Assembly (NCBI GenBank): GCA_004297825.1
Contig: SCSX01000033.1
Location: forward strand, 1-64,000
From: Spirochaetota bacterium
GTDB lineage: Bacteria > Spirochaetota > UBA4802 > UBA5368
Direction of reading: 5' to 3'
Length of the DNA stretch: 64,000 bases
Shown here: positions 1-8,834 of the stretch, piece after piece
How positions within the stretch are numbered: position 1 is the first letter of the stretch
Layout: every line of letters begins with the position of its first letter
Made by a program: the position numbers and the translations under genes
The notes under the pieces: generated by a model
The model's input: the letters and a program-made list of their open reading frames with translations, nothing else
Told to the model about the DNA's origin: nothing
The model's database searches: none

Positions 1-1139
1 TAAAGACTTTCCAATTCAGAAAGCCCTTTTTTATATTTAAGCCTCATAGACTCAACTTTTGCAACATGATTTGCAAATTTATCCTGAAAAGATATCTCAG
101 GAATCGGAATCATTATGGTATTCATCACTTCCGAATCAAACCGCTTCGTCCCATGTCCCGCTGTCGTGATTGATGAAAGAATTAAACGCTTCATGGCATT
201 TAAACAATTCACCATGTATTGGGAATTGATACCGTCCCTCAGTTTAATAGCCTTCATATCCTGGTTAATCGATACTGGTACTTCGTTTATTGCCACTGGA
301 AAAGAATGAGCAAGAATCATCCCTCTGACAACAATAAGGATACACCCAGGATCAATTCGTTTCAGCGCAGTTTCTTCGAAGACTATTTCGGATAAATGAT
401 CTATGGAGTCATGGATATATGTCATTTTCATGTCCTTCGGACTTACCCATGGGAAATCTCCATTCCAGAAGTCATCACGCTCCTTGCTTGGAGTACCTCC
501 ACTGATAAATTGACCGATCTCACTGAATGGCTTAACTTCCCACCCCTTCTCATTCCTAACCGGGTCCCCAAACATCTCCAAAAACATACTCTTCACAAAC
601 TCATCCAACAGCCGAATGCTCTCTTTCCGCCTGGCAATAAGCCCCTCAATGCGGGACAGGCGTGTGGCGATGCGGATTTGCTCTTCGAGTGGAGGGAGCA
701 ATATTTTGTATCTTTCGAGGAATGCAGTTGGAACGCGTCGCTGACCGGCAGTGCCGGTCATATTTATTTCCGCGACTTTTCGGAATCTCGGGTCCCGAAT
801 CAGGTAACTCAAATATTTCCCGTGAATTTCCTTCTTGGGGCGCAGCACATGAAACTCAGTTGACCCGAATGCAACTTGTGTCGGGATATCCTGAACGAAA
901 GCCGCTTTGCCGTTTTCCATGCAGGGAGTTATTTTAGCGAGTATCACGTCTCCCTTTTCAAAATATTTATATCCTTTATCTATTTCCTTAAAATCTCTTT
1001 TTTCGACATTTGAAAACGTTCCATCAGTTTGCAATGAACTCATGGGCACAAATGAAACTTCCATACATGGCGAATTCTTTATGCTCACCGGGATAGACGG
1101 ATTTATTTCACAAACGCTATTTAATGGCACTATTTTCAT
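1..1139 (-). CDS. hsdS: Type I restriction-modification specificity subunit HsdS (3' end cut by window edge)
   Basis: This is the DNA-recognition subunit of a type I restriction enzyme; it sets the target sequence for HsdM and HsdR. About 379 codons are open on the minus strand with no stop before base 1. The first target-recognition domain is followed by the conserved linker near residue 160 (GQRRVP, then LPPLEEQ) and a helix ending LEMFGDP. A second domain then starts with WEVKPFSEIGQFISGGTPS, and a second helical spacer (FANHVAKVESMRLKYKKGL) begins just before the edge. Only the last few dozen residues should be missing. The ATG at 1139 follows the SEC-C gene by 36 bases. An in-frame GTG at 1148 lies nearer a GGGGGAG ribosome site and may be the real start. 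It is the last gene of the hsdR-hsdM-SEC-C-hsdS operon. Confidence 0.9.
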   Translation of the reverse strand, partial: MKIVPLNSVCEINPSIPVSIKNSPCMEVSFVPMSSLQTDGTFSNVEKRDFKEIDKGYKYFEKGDVILAKITPCMENGKAAFVQDIPTQVAFGSTEFHVLRPKKEIHGKYLSYLIRDPRFRKVAEINMTGTAGQRRVPTAFLERYKILLPPLEEQIRIATRLSRIEGLIARRKESIRLLDEFVKSMFLEMFGDPVRNEKGWEVKPFSEIGQFISGGTPSKERDDFWNGDFPWVSPKDMKMTYIHDSIDHLSEIVFEETALKRIDPGCILIVVRGMILAHSFPVAINEVPVSINQDMKAIKLRDGINSQYMVNCLNAMKRLILSSITTAGHGTKRFDSEVMNTIMIPIPEISFQDKFANHVAKVESMRLKYKKGLSELESL

Positions 1140-1175
1140 TCTATTCACAATAGTTGGATGAAGCTCCCCCTTCCC

Positions 1176-2294
1176 TCACACCCCCCACCTCAACACTTCA
1201 TCAAAAAACCCCGTCTTCCGATACCGCGCCTCTTCGCCCATGAAATTGCCCTCGTCGCGCTCCATCTCGACCAGTCCCATAAAACGCGCGAACCGTTCCA
1301 GGAACAGGAGACAGAACCCACTGGCCAGCATGTCGAATTCTCCTATGGGCTTGATATCACCGGCAAACTGGGGGAACGCGGTCTTGAAATACCCGGCCAG
1401 CTCCTCACCCGTGGTGAAGCGCGCCGCCTTATGCTTCACGATACGGAGGCAAAAGACCAGTGTCTTCTGGAAGAAGTCGAAATTCTCGGGAAAGCGGGTG
1501 CTATAGAGCCAGTTCCACGATTCGGCGAAATAGAGGAAGAGCGCACGGTAGAGCGCGAAGGCCCCCTCCGGGGCCATTAACGGTTCGGCCTTTTTCGTGA
1601 GGCGGAAGCGCCCGTCTCGCTTTTTCATGAAGCCCGAATCCTCCAGGAAGTAGCGTAGCCCCTTGATCTCGACGAGATCGTCCTCGCCCGTCGGAGTGAA
1701 ATCGAAGACCTTGGTCTCCTTGACGAACCTGTCGTAGAAGTCGCGCACCAGCGCGCGCGGGAGATTGCCCTTTTGCGTCGCCTTGATTCCACGCTCGTCT
1801 TCACGAAGCTGCTCGAAAAGATAGCGGCACTGTATCACGGCAGGGACTGCCTCTATGGACTCGCGGGAGGCGTCCGGGTTCAAAGATACGATATCCCGGT
1901 TTCCCGAAAAGCGATTTGCGAGAATTGCATGCATCTGCACCGGGGAGAGTCCCAGAAAATCCTCCCGGGGCGCGCTGTTGGAGGCCTGGAACTCCTTGTC
2001 AAAGAAGGCCTGCGCCTCTTCCAGGGACTCGAATACACGGTCCCCTATTTTGCGTTTGATCTCGTTCAGGCTCTCCGAAGCGGGATTGGGCGTGCCCCTG
2101 AACTCCATGTACGAGGGAACCGGTCCCCGTGAGCTGTCCCAGCTCTCGGCAAATCGCATGTAGTCGTCCATTGAAACGTCGCGTCCCTTCCCGGACGGGA
2201 ACGGTATGACGACGCCCTTCTTCATGCAGCAGTGCTTGTATTTCTTCCCGCTCCCGCAGGGGCAGGGATCGTTGCGGCCTGGTTTATCGCTCAT
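1176..2294 (-). CDS. SEC-C motif protein embedded in the type I R-M operon
   Basis: A 372-residue protein of unknown function. It opens with a textbook SEC-C zinc motif: residues 10-23 read [14 protein letters not shown], with the expected C-x-C and C-C ligands. In SecA and other proteins this motif binds zinc and often contacts other proteins or nucleic acid. The remaining 340 residues are mixed helix and charged, and I do not recognise a domain in them. The start codon lies inside the end of hsdM (11-base overlap) and hsdS follows 36 bases later, so translation is probably coupled to the methylase. Position and coupling suggest an accessory to the restriction system or a separate defence passenger; neither is proven. 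Its base composition matches hsdM and hsdR. Confidence 0.75.
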   Translation of the reverse strand: MSDKPGRNDPCPCGSGKKYKHCCMKKGVVIPFPSGKGRDVSMDDYMRFAESWDSSRGPVPSYMEFRGTPNPASESLNEIKRKIGDRVFESLEEAQAFFDKEFQASNSAPREDFLGLSPVQMHAILANRFSGNRDIVSLNPDASRESIEAVPAVIQCRYLFEQLREDERGIKATQKGNLPRALVRDFYDRFVKETKVFDFTPTGEDDLVEIKGLRYFLEDSGFMKKRDGRFRLTKKAEPLMAPEGAFALYRALFLYFAESWNWLYSTRFPENFDFFQKTLVFCLRIVKHKAARFTTGEELAGYFKTAFPQFAGDIKPIGEFDMLASGFCLLFLERFARFMGLVEMERDEGNFMGEEARYRKTGFFDEVLRWGV

Positions 2295-3855
2295 CGATGG
2301 TACCCTTCAACTCGTCGAGTCCTTTCATAATCTCTTGTTCGATCTTTTCCAGCTTCTCTAAAATCACGGCCGGCTTCTCGTACTCGACCTCGTCGTACAC
2401 CTCTTCCTTGTACCGGTTGAGGCTCAGGTCGTAGCCGTTATCCGCGATCTCCTTCTTGGGAACGAAGAATCCCTTCCCCTTCCGGTCCGTGTCCTTTTTA
2501 GGATCGCGCGCCTTGTATTTTGTGACTATATCATGCAAGTCGCTCTTTCCTTCGAGCTTGGTCCGTTTGTCGTCCAGGGAATAGCCGTCGCCCTCCATCT
2601 CGTAGAACCACGTGTGCTCCGTGCGCCCGCCGCGCGTGAAGATGAGGATCGCGGTGCTCACCCCGGCGTAGGGCTTGAAGACGCCGGAGGGCATCGTGAT
2701 GACGGCTTTAAGCTCCGCCTCCTCGACGAGCTTCGTGCGCGCGAGCACGAACGCCTTGCCGCTGCCGAAAAGCACACCCTGCGGCACGATGATCCCGGCG
2801 GTCCCGCCTACTTTTAGCATCGTGAAGATGCGCTCGGTAAACAGGAGCTCGGTCTTCGTGGTGGGGAGCTTCAGGCCCTCGTAAATGTCGCCCTTGTCGA
2901 TGTTCCCGGTGAAGGGCGGGTTCGCCATGATGATCTCGTAGCGGTTCTCCTCGTTGAACGACTTGCTCAGAGTGTCCCGGTAGTCCACGCGCGGGTCGTC
3001 AATCCCGTGCATCATCAGGTTCATGAGCCCCAGGCGCACCATCGTGGTATCGAAATCGAACCCGAAAATGCAATCCCCCAGGATCGTCTTCACCTTCTCG
3101 GTCAGGAGGCCACTTACGCTGCTGCGCACGAATCCGTCCTCGTCCGCGCTCAATTTCTTCCTGTTCTTGTCGAGCTGGGTCACCATGTACTGATACGCCC
3201 CCAGCAGAAACCCCCCGGTGCCGCAGGCCGGGTCCGCGACCTTCTGGCCAAGCTGCGGGGCCACGAGCTCGCATATGAGCTTGATAATGTGGCGCGGCGT
3301 GCGGAACTGCCCGTTCTTGCCGGCGGACGCGATCTCGCCCAGCAGCATCTCGTACACGTCCCCCTGGATATCCTGGAAGGTCTGCCCGCCCACGCGCGAG
3401 TCCTTGTCGATCTCGATAAAAATGTCCTCGATAATGCCTATCGCCTCCACCAGCAGCGAGGGCTTCGGGACGACGAAATAGGCGTTCTGCATGTGGTGCG
3501 TGAACGATGAGGCCGCCCCGTTCATCTGTTTCAGGAACGGGAACACCCTGGTCTGCACGTGCAGCAGCATCTCCTCGGCCTGCATCCGCTTGAAGTGGCT
3601 CCACCGCAGGGTCTCTTTCCTGATTTTCTCCTTGGTGCCGGGAAGCGTGAACGTGCCCTTGTAGAGGGACGTGTGGGGCTCTCCCGTGAACTCGGCGTCG
3701 CGCGTTCTCTTTAAATCGAGGTCGTCAATGCGCTTCATGAACAACAGGTACGTGATCTGCTCTATCGCGGTGAGCGGGTTGGCGATGCCGCCGCTCCAGA
3801 AGCGGTCCCACAGCTTGTCTATGAGGCTCTTTATGCCCGGATTGTTCTGCAGCAT
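2284..3855 (-). CDS. hsdM: Type I restriction-modification methylase HsdM
   Basis: N6-adenine DNA methyltransferase subunit of the type I enzyme, 523 residues, a usual family length. The helical N-terminal domain ([27 protein letters not shown]) is followed by the SAM-binding motif I ([18 protein letters not shown]) near residue 210 and the catalytic motif [12 protein letters not shown] near residue 310. With HsdS it protects host DNA, and with HsdR it forms the restriction complex. The gene starts 1 base after the hsdR stop and overlaps the SEC-C gene by 11 bases, so the four genes are almost certainly one transcript. All key residues look intact. Confidence 0.95.
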   Translation of the reverse strand: MLQNNPGIKSLIDKLWDRFWSGGIANPLTAIEQITYLLFMKRIDDLDLKRTRDAEFTGEPHTSLYKGTFTLPGTKEKIRKETLRWSHFKRMQAEEMLLHVQTRVFPFLKQMNGAASSFTHHMQNAYFVVPKPSLLVEAIGIIEDIFIEIDKDSRVGGQTFQDIQGDVYEMLLGEIASAGKNGQFRTPRHIIKLICELVAPQLGQKVADPACGTGGFLLGAYQYMVTQLDKNRKKLSADEDGFVRSSVSGLLTEKVKTILGDCIFGFDFDTTMVRLGLMNLMMHGIDDPRVDYRDTLSKSFNEENRYEIIMANPPFTGNIDKGDIYEGLKLPTTKTELLFTERIFTMLKVGGTAGIIVPQGVLFGSGKAFVLARTKLVEEAELKAVITMPSGVFKPYAGVSTAILIFTRGGRTEHTWFYEMEGDGYSLDDKRTKLEGKSDLHDIVTKYKARDPKKDTDRKGKGFFVPKKEIADNGYDLSLNRYKEEVYDEVEYEKPAVILEKLEKIEQEIMKGLDELKGTIDER

Positions 3856-3856
3856 C

Positions 3857-6655
3857 TCACGCCACCAGTGCCTTGGTAAGTTCCACGATCTCGTCTATCT
3901 CGCGGGGTTGAAAAATCCCCCGGATGCCCTCGGGATGCAACTGGGTGAAGGGCGCCTCGATCAGGTCGCGCTTTTCGAGCGCGCCCCGCTCTATGATATA
4001 GCTCTTCAAAAGCTCCAGGAATTCCAACTGCCGCCCGGTCATAGTTGAATGCGCATTTATAAACATGTCCATCGCTTTTGTGACCGATACAGGAAAACTC
4101 TCGAGCGTCTCGATGCCCAGTATGTGGCGGATAAACTGGAGGAACTCGGCCTTCCGGTTGTCGTACGCCCGGCGCAAAAGATCGATCGTGATATGGGGAT
4201 GCTCGTCATGAAGCTCCTCCGCCGGCGCCTCCGCCTCCATGTCCGATACGGCCTCACCCCGCCGGAGCTTTTGTAGTATGGGGTTGCTCTCCGTAAGCGC
4301 GCGAATCCGCGCCTCGACCATCTCCCGGTACCGCGCGATCGACACGGCCTCGTGCTCCGGACCAAACTCCACGCGCTCCTTCCGGTGCAGGAAGTCCCGG
4401 AGGTCCAGGCGCTCCGGTCCCGTGGGACCCGGCCGGTCGATGTCGTCTATCGAACCCATCAGGGGAGATAGCCGCTCGGCGAGCACATCGAATGAGCCGT
4501 CGGTAATCTTCGCCCAGAAGGCGTTTGTTTGGGCCGATTCGATCAGCTCCCGTTCATCGGCGACCGTGTTCACCGTGAGCGGAAGCTCCGCTATCCGCTC
4601 GATCACGCCCTCCCTGAGCGTCTCGAACCTGTCCTTTTCGCCTGTAAGAAACGCGAGCGAGGTCTCAAGTAAATCTTTCCTGAACCGCATCGCCTTGAAG
4701 TCCGCCTGAGATATCGTGCGAAAGAGCGGCTTGATCGTGCCGTTTAAGAATTCGATCTTCCGCGCGTTCACATGGTTCCAGAAATTGGGCTCCTCAAGCT
4801 TCGCGAGCTCCGCCGCGGCCTCCGCGACGGTGACGGATCGCCGGGGAAGCTCCGCGACCTGCCGCCTGAATGCCTCGATCTCCTTGCGCGCGATTTCGTC
4901 TTTTCGAAGCTCGATCGCCTGTTCGATCTTGTCGATGCGGATTCCCGCGTACCGCACGGGAAGCGGTATCTGCGGCGGCAGCTCCTTGCCGCGCGGCGTG
5001 ATCTTGAAGTACTCGAAGTTATCCCAGCAGTCCATGATAAGAAAGATGTCTTTCTTCGTACACCAGGACTTTATCTTCGCCTCCTCGAGGAGGCGCGTCC
5101 CCCGCCCTATCATCTGCCAGAACTTCGTGTACGAGTATACGGGCTTCGCGAAGACCAGGTTCACGATCTCCCGCACGTCGATCCCCGTGTCGAGCATGTC
5201 CACGCTCACGGCGACGCGCGGCATGTCGCTGTTCCTGAACTGGTCGAGCAAGCCGCCCTTCCCGTGAACCCGCTGGTCGTCCGAAACGATCACCTTCGCG
5301 AGCTCTCCCCGGTACTCCGGGTACAGCACGTCGAAAATCTTCTCGATCCTGCGGGCGTGAGACATCGAGATGCAAAAGAAAATCGTTTTACCGGGAAGCA
5401 CGCCGTTGGCGTCCTTGATGCACTCCTCCATGAACTCCTTCACGATGAGCGCGTTCGTCCCCCGGTTGGTGACGGTCTTTTCGAGCTCGGTTCCCTCGAA
5501 GCTTATCTCCTCAACGTCTTTTCCCTCCAGGATGAGCCGCTTCTGGTCCTCAAGGGATATCGTGCGCTTGTTGATCCCCTCCTGCTGGAATCGGGTGACG
5601 ATCTTCATCACCTGGAAGCCGCACAGGAACGGGGGCACGTGATTCAGCGCCTCGTCGTAGGAATAGGCGAACGTGGGAAGCCCGTCCTCGCATTCGAAGA
5701 GCGAGAAGGTGTTGTGATCGATCACGTCCGTGGGCGTCGCCGTGAGCCCCAGTGTCACGGCGTTGAAGTATTTCAATATCTCCCGGTAGGTGTTGTAGAT
5801 CGACCGGTGGCTCTCATCCACGACGACCAGGTCGAAGAAGTGCGGTGAAAGCGGATTCTGTTCGTCGCGTATGATGTTCAGCATCGTGGGGTACGTCGCG
5901 ACGTAGATGCGCCGGTCCTTCGTGATGACGCCGTCGCCCTCGCGCGGCCAGCGGGGCTCGTCCGGCAGGTACTCCTTGAACGCGTTCAGCGCCTGCTCCC
6001 GGAGCGCGATCCGGTCCACCAGGAAGAGCGTCCGTTGCGCCCATCCCGCCCGCATGAGTGCGGAAGCCAGCGCCACGCATACGCGCGTTTTTCCGGTACC
6101 GGTCGCCATCACCAGCAGGAACTTTCTTTTACGCTTTTCGAGCCCCTCCATCACCGCGCGGATCGCGCGCACCTGGTAATCCCTTCCCGCGATCGCGGTA
6201 TTGATAAATTCGTGCGCGAGCGGCTTGCCGTTCTCCCGGATATAGTCGAACCGCTCCAGGTCGTCCCGCGTGGGGAAGCCGTGCACCCGTCGCGGGGGGT
6301 AGCGTTCCAGGTCCCAGAAGTAGATTTCATGGCCGTTGGTGTAGAAACAGAAAGGCAGCCCCTTGCCGCCGGCCGCCTTTATATGGTAGCAGTACTGTTT
6401 CGCCTGTTCGCGTCCCAGTTCCGCGTCACGGGAGGTTTTCTTCGCCTCGATCACCGCGAGCACGGCGCCGTCTTTTCCCAGGAGCGCGTAATCGGCGAAC
6501 TGGTGCCCCGCGTAAGGCGATGCAGTATCCTTGACGCGGCCGTCGTCGACCGGAATATCGAACTCTTCGACGACGAGCGTGCGATCATGAACGTCCCACC
6601 CGGCGAGGGCGAGCTTTTCGTCGATCAAGATTTTGCGTGTGAGGTATTCGTTCAT
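3857..6655 (-). CDS. hsdR: Type I restriction endonuclease subunit HsdR
   Basis: Translocating restriction subunit, 932 residues from the chosen ATG at 6655. The N-terminal nuclease domain has a PD-(D/E)xK-like core (YALLGKDGAVLAVIEAKK). The SF2 helicase follows: Walker A MATGTGKT near residue 185, DESH box VVVDESHRS near 280, motif III LGLTATPTD, and motif VI QMIGRGTRL. The C-terminal third is of the EcoEI R type. An upstream in-frame ATG at 6724 would add 23 residues with four cysteines that do not resemble the family start, whereas the protein beginning NEYLTRKILIDEKLALAGWDV does. It is the first gene of the operon; hsdM starts 1 base after its stop. Confidence 0.93.
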   Translation of the reverse strand: MNEYLTRKILIDEKLALAGWDVHDRTLVVEEFDIPVDDGRVKDTASPYAGHQFADYALLGKDGAVLAVIEAKKTSRDAELGREQAKQYCYHIKAAGGKGLPFCFYTNGHEIYFWDLERYPPRRVHGFPTRDDLERFDYIRENGKPLAHEFINTAIAGRDYQVRAIRAVMEGLEKRKRKFLLVMATGTGKTRVCVALASALMRAGWAQRTLFLVDRIALREQALNAFKEYLPDEPRWPREGDGVITKDRRIYVATYPTMLNIIRDEQNPLSPHFFDLVVVDESHRSIYNTYREILKYFNAVTLGLTATPTDVIDHNTFSLFECEDGLPTFAYSYDEALNHVPPFLCGFQVMKIVTRFQQEGINKRTISLEDQKRLILEGKDVEEISFEGTELEKTVTNRGTNALIVKEFMEECIKDANGVLPGKTIFFCISMSHARRIEKIFDVLYPEYRGELAKVIVSDDQRVHGKGGLLDQFRNSDMPRVAVSVDMLDTGIDVREIVNLVFAKPVYSYTKFWQMIGRGTRLLEEAKIKSWCTKKDIFLIMDCWDNFEYFKITPRGKELPPQIPLPVRYAGIRIDKIEQAIELRKDEIARKEIEAFRRQVAELPRRSVTVAEAAAELAKLEEPNFWNHVNARKIEFLNGTIKPLFRTISQADFKAMRFRKDLLETSLAFLTGEKDRFETLREGVIERIAELPLTVNTVADERELIESAQTNAFWAKITDGSFDVLAERLSPLMGSIDDIDRPGPTGPERLDLRDFLHRKERVEFGPEHEAVSIARYREMVEARIRALTESNPILQKLRRGEAVSDMEAEAPAEELHDEHPHITIDLLRRAYDNRKAEFLQFIRHILGIETLESFPVSVTKAMDMFINAHSTMTGRQLEFLELLKSYIIERGALEKRDLIEAPFTQLHPEGIRGIFQPREIDEIVELTKALVA

Positions 6656-6990
6656 GCTTCCCGCAATTGAAAATGAACCGCCCGGATAAACGCACCGGTA
6701 TGAACATCGGGCACAATCCCGCATGAGTCTCTCTGTTTACATGCCGCAATTTACAGATACACCATTCTTTAGTTTGTCAACATATATTCCTGACCATCCG
6801 GCGGTGATGAAACGGGGGTGCGGTGGCCCAGCCCTCTCATATCATCCTCCCCGCATGCTCATATCATCCTCATATCTATCTCATATGTATCTCCCATCTT
6901 TCTCATTATCAGCCGTGTATCACCTGATGTTCACCGCTGATATTTTCCGGGACAGGCCGGTTAGGAAATAGAACGAGAGTCCGGCCGCAC
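6656..6990. other. Intergenic region upstream of hsdR
   Basis: No convincing gene. On the minus strand there is a TTGACA (6780-6775) with a weak TCTGTA 17 bases further on, a possible hsdR promoter. The 14-base word CTCATATCATCCTC occurs twice on the plus strand, at 6836-6849 and 6858-6871, with a third, diverged copy just after. This is a short iterated block that could bind a regulator, but nothing more can be said from sequence alone. Confidence 0.35.
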
Positions 6991-6997
6991 CACTTTT

Positions 6998-7222
6998 GTG
7001 GACAAGGAAATTATTTTCCAGGGCGCGGCGAACGACGGCTACAACGAACCCATCCTGGACGACGGGTCCTTCGTATGGACCTCCAGCATCGACGGGGAGA
7101 TCGGGACGGGAAGGAGCCTTTCCCTTGCGGCGCCGCTTTCACCGGGGACGCACGAAATCACGCTCGAGGTCACGGATTCGTACGGGGGCGTGGATTCACG
7201 GACGGTGACGGCGCATTATCCA
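6998..7222 (+). pseudogene. Remnant of a PKD/Ig-like domain surface protein
   Basis: The plus frame encodes about 75 residues typical of one Ig/PKD-type domain of a secreted protein (FVWTSSIDGEIGTGRS, then LSPGTHEITLEVTDSYGG). The frame stays open to 7390, but after about 7222 the sequence loses any domain character and becomes arginine- and glycine-rich. No signal peptide, ribosome site or remaining repeats are present. I read it as a decayed fragment of a large surface protein rather than a working gene. A short expressed peptide cannot be excluded. Confidence 0.6.
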
Positions 7223-7447
7223 AGGGTGTTTGGAGATCGTGGGACACGGCGGAACGGACGGAGCTCAACGCCTGGAGCGGGGAGTGAGGACGGATTCGAT
7301 CCCGCTGATAAAGTCGGCAATCGCGTCAATCGAATCGATGATATCCTGGAGGAAACCGCATCCGGACAGGTACTATTACGGATTAATTAACAGAATCTAT
7401 TTTTTTTAGAATATCCGAAAGGTACCGGGTGATCATTCATAGTGACT

Positions 7448-7500
7448 AGGGTTGATATCGAATGTATCAACCAATCCTGGCTATCCTGTGCATCCCTGTT
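7448..7500. repeat. Dispersed hairpin repeat, family 1, copy a
   Basis: A perfect 8-bp stem (GGTTGATA / TATCAACC, 7450-7472, 7-base loop) is followed by CAATCCTG, a short variable stretch and ATCCCTGTT. The same arrangement recurs at 62315-62366. In both places a decayed copy of the 3' end of the DNA glycosylase gene follows directly. Confidence 0.7.
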
Positions 7501-7517
7501 AAACGCCGTACGTCAAT

Positions 7518-7670
7518 CCCCCAGGCACTCCCCCATAACCCGTTTCCATTCCGCGTATTTGACCTCGAAACTCACCGCGTGCGCCGGGCTTGTCGAAGGA
7601 AGGACGCGCGCTTCCAGGCCGGGAAGTGTATCGGACCCCTGATGCTTTGAAAAGCTTCGCGACCCTTGAT
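7518..7670 (-). pseudogene. Duplicated 3' end of the deoxyinosine DNA glycosylase gene
   Basis: About 150 bases match the 3' end of the intact gene at 8197-8691, in the same orientation and with scattered mismatches. The match covers the codons for the last 50 or so residues (histidine and valine-rich tail, FEVKYAEWKRVIGE region). No start, catalytic motif or open frame remains. It is a decayed partial duplication only about 500 bases from its source. Confidence 0.75.
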
Positions 7671-7679
7671 CACGGAGTC

Positions 7680-7867
7680 CTAGAGGCGATCTTTCCAGTA
7701 ATTCGGTTTTCTGTGCAAGTTGGCGATGGCAACAACCAGTAAGTTACCGGATCGTATCTGGTAAATAACACCATAGGGGAATATGCGTATCCGGCAGATT
7801 CGTAATTGTAATAATCGACGGCCGCGTCGAGCTCAGCCCGGGCTGGTTCAAGAAAAAGGACTTCCAC
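7680..7867 (-). pseudogene. Broken RelE/ParE-family toxin
   Basis: The ATG-initiated frame gives a ParE-like start (EVLFLEPARAELDAAVDYYN). It then jumps out of frame. In the neighbouring frame the sequence reads as a perfect RelE/ParE end (FPYGVIYQIRSGNLLVVAIA, then NLHRKPNYWKDRL and a stop at 7680). The middle 40 or so codons expected in the family are absent, so an internal deletion with a frame change has destroyed the toxin. In an intact pair it would inhibit gyrase or cleave mRNA. The stop-to-start spacing with the upstream antitoxin is 2 bases, the normal operon arrangement. Confidence 0.8.
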
Positions 7868-7869
7868 GA

Positions 7870-8082
7870 TTATCGGTATTTGCCAAGGACGTCCTTGATG
7901 GACACGGCCTTCAATTCGCCTCTCTCATAGGCGTCAATCCGGCTTTCGGCCTCGGCCGCCCAATGCTTTTCGAGCTCATTATCCGCTGTATCCAGGCTCA
8001 GCATGAGCTTATCGATGATGTATGCCCGCTCCGCGGGAGGGAGGTTTATTGCTTTTTCGAGTAATTCCTTGATGTCCGCCAT
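7870..8082 (-). CDS. Addiction-module antitoxin, ParE partner (Unstab_antitox type)
   Basis: A 70-residue helical protein with the family signature PPAERAYIIDKLMLSLDT followed by ELEKHWAAEAESRIDAYERG and ending KDVLGKYR. Members of this family bind and neutralise RelE/ParE toxins and repress their own promoter. Here the toxin just downstream is a deletion remnant, so the antitoxin is an orphan, perhaps kept because it can still neutralise related toxins or simply not yet lost. The reading frame looks intact and has a clear promoter upstream. Confidence 0.85.
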   Translation of the reverse strand: MADIKELLEKAINLPPAERAYIIDKLMLSLDTADNELEKHWAAEAESRIDAYERGELKAVSIKDVLGKYR

Positions 8083-8105
8083 GCAGTTCCTCTTGTGATC
8101 CTGTG

Positions 8106-8134
8106 AATGTAGTGAACAATACTACTACTGTCAA
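8106..8134 (-). promoter_or_regulatory. Promoter and possible operator of the ParE-type module
   Basis: On the minus strand TTGACA (8134-8129) is followed after exactly 17 bases by TACATT (8111-8106). An inverted repeat GTAGT-N7-ACTAC (8109-8125) fills the spacer, as expected for autoregulation by the antitoxin. The start codon lies 24 bases downstream of the -10 box. Confidence 0.65.
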
Positions 8135-8196
8135 GTTCTATAAAAAGTGAAAGGAAATCTGGCGGGAGTCTTTTCCCGGGGAGGCAGGATCGCATT

Positions 8197-8691
8197 TCAG
8201 CCTCCCAGGCACTCCCCTATCACCCGCTTCCATTCCGCGTATTTGACCTCGAAACTCACCGCGTGCGCCGGGCTTGTCGAAGGAAGGATGCGCGCTTCCA
8301 GGCCGGGAAGCGTATCGGCCCCATGATGCTTTTTAAATAGCTTTGCGACCGACTTCCCGTTGAAGAGCAGGCAGCGGATGCCCGGGTATTTTTTCACGAG
8401 CGCCCCAATGTCGTTGGGGCGCTCGTTCCTTATTTCGGAATCGAGACTCCCCTCCCGCTCGCAGCTCTCCAGCACGTCCCAGAGGGCGACGGCGTTGTTT
8501 TTCAGCAGGCGCAGTTTGTCCCGGTAATTATCGGACCCCGGCGCGCCAAACACCGCGAACATGATCTTCCAGAATTTGTTCGCCGGGTTTCCGTAGTATT
8601 CCTTTTTATCGAGCGACATCACGCCGGGCATGGAGCCCAGGATGAGGATGCGGGAGGAGGAATCTGCGATGGGGGGGAAGGAGCGGATCAT
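8197..8691 (-). CDS. DNA-deoxyinosine glycosylase (hypoxanthine-DNA glycosylase, UDG superfamily)
   Basis: Removes hypoxanthine or related deaminated bases from DNA to start base-excision repair. The protein has 164 residues, the family length. It opens with SFPPIADSSSRILILGSMPG, the conserved motif A region, followed by EYYGNPANKFW, which is typical of the hypoxanthine-glycosylase branch. The C-terminal motif is present as LPSTSPAHA. No ribosome site is obvious, and the gene stands alone between two accessory modules. Its 3' end is the apparent source of decayed copies at 7518-7670 and near 62368. Confidence 0.85.
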   Translation of the reverse strand: MIRSFPPIADSSSRILILGSMPGVMSLDKKEYYGNPANKFWKIMFAVFGAPGSDNYRDKLRLLKNNAVALWDVLESCEREGSLDSEIRNERPNDIGALVKKYPGIRCLLFNGKSVAKLFKKHHGADTLPGLEARILPSTSPAHAVSFEVKYAEWKRVIGECLGG

Positions 8692-8730
8692 GGGGCGATT
8701 GTGGGGAGAGCCTGGTAAAAAGGCAAGGAC

Positions 8731-8807
8731 GTTAACCGCGAATAGACGCTAATGGACGCGAATTATTTTTCACTATTCGTGTTTATTCGCGTCCCTTAGC
8801 GGTTAAC
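8731..8807. repeat. Dispersed palindromic repeat, family 2, copy a
   Basis: Terminal inverted repeats GTTAACCGC / GCGGTTAAC enclose iterations of the word GACGCNAAT and its complement, giving a long imperfect hairpin of 77 bases. A related copy lies at 12109-12178. It sits between the glycosylase and the HepT/MntA pair. Confidence 0.7.
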
Positions 8808-8834
8808 AAATCCGTAACCGTCCCGTTTTTCCAG

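Noticed and set aside
396..863. Plus-strand open frame in the first kilobase
   Set aside because: The minus strand reads continuously as HsdS through this region in one frame.
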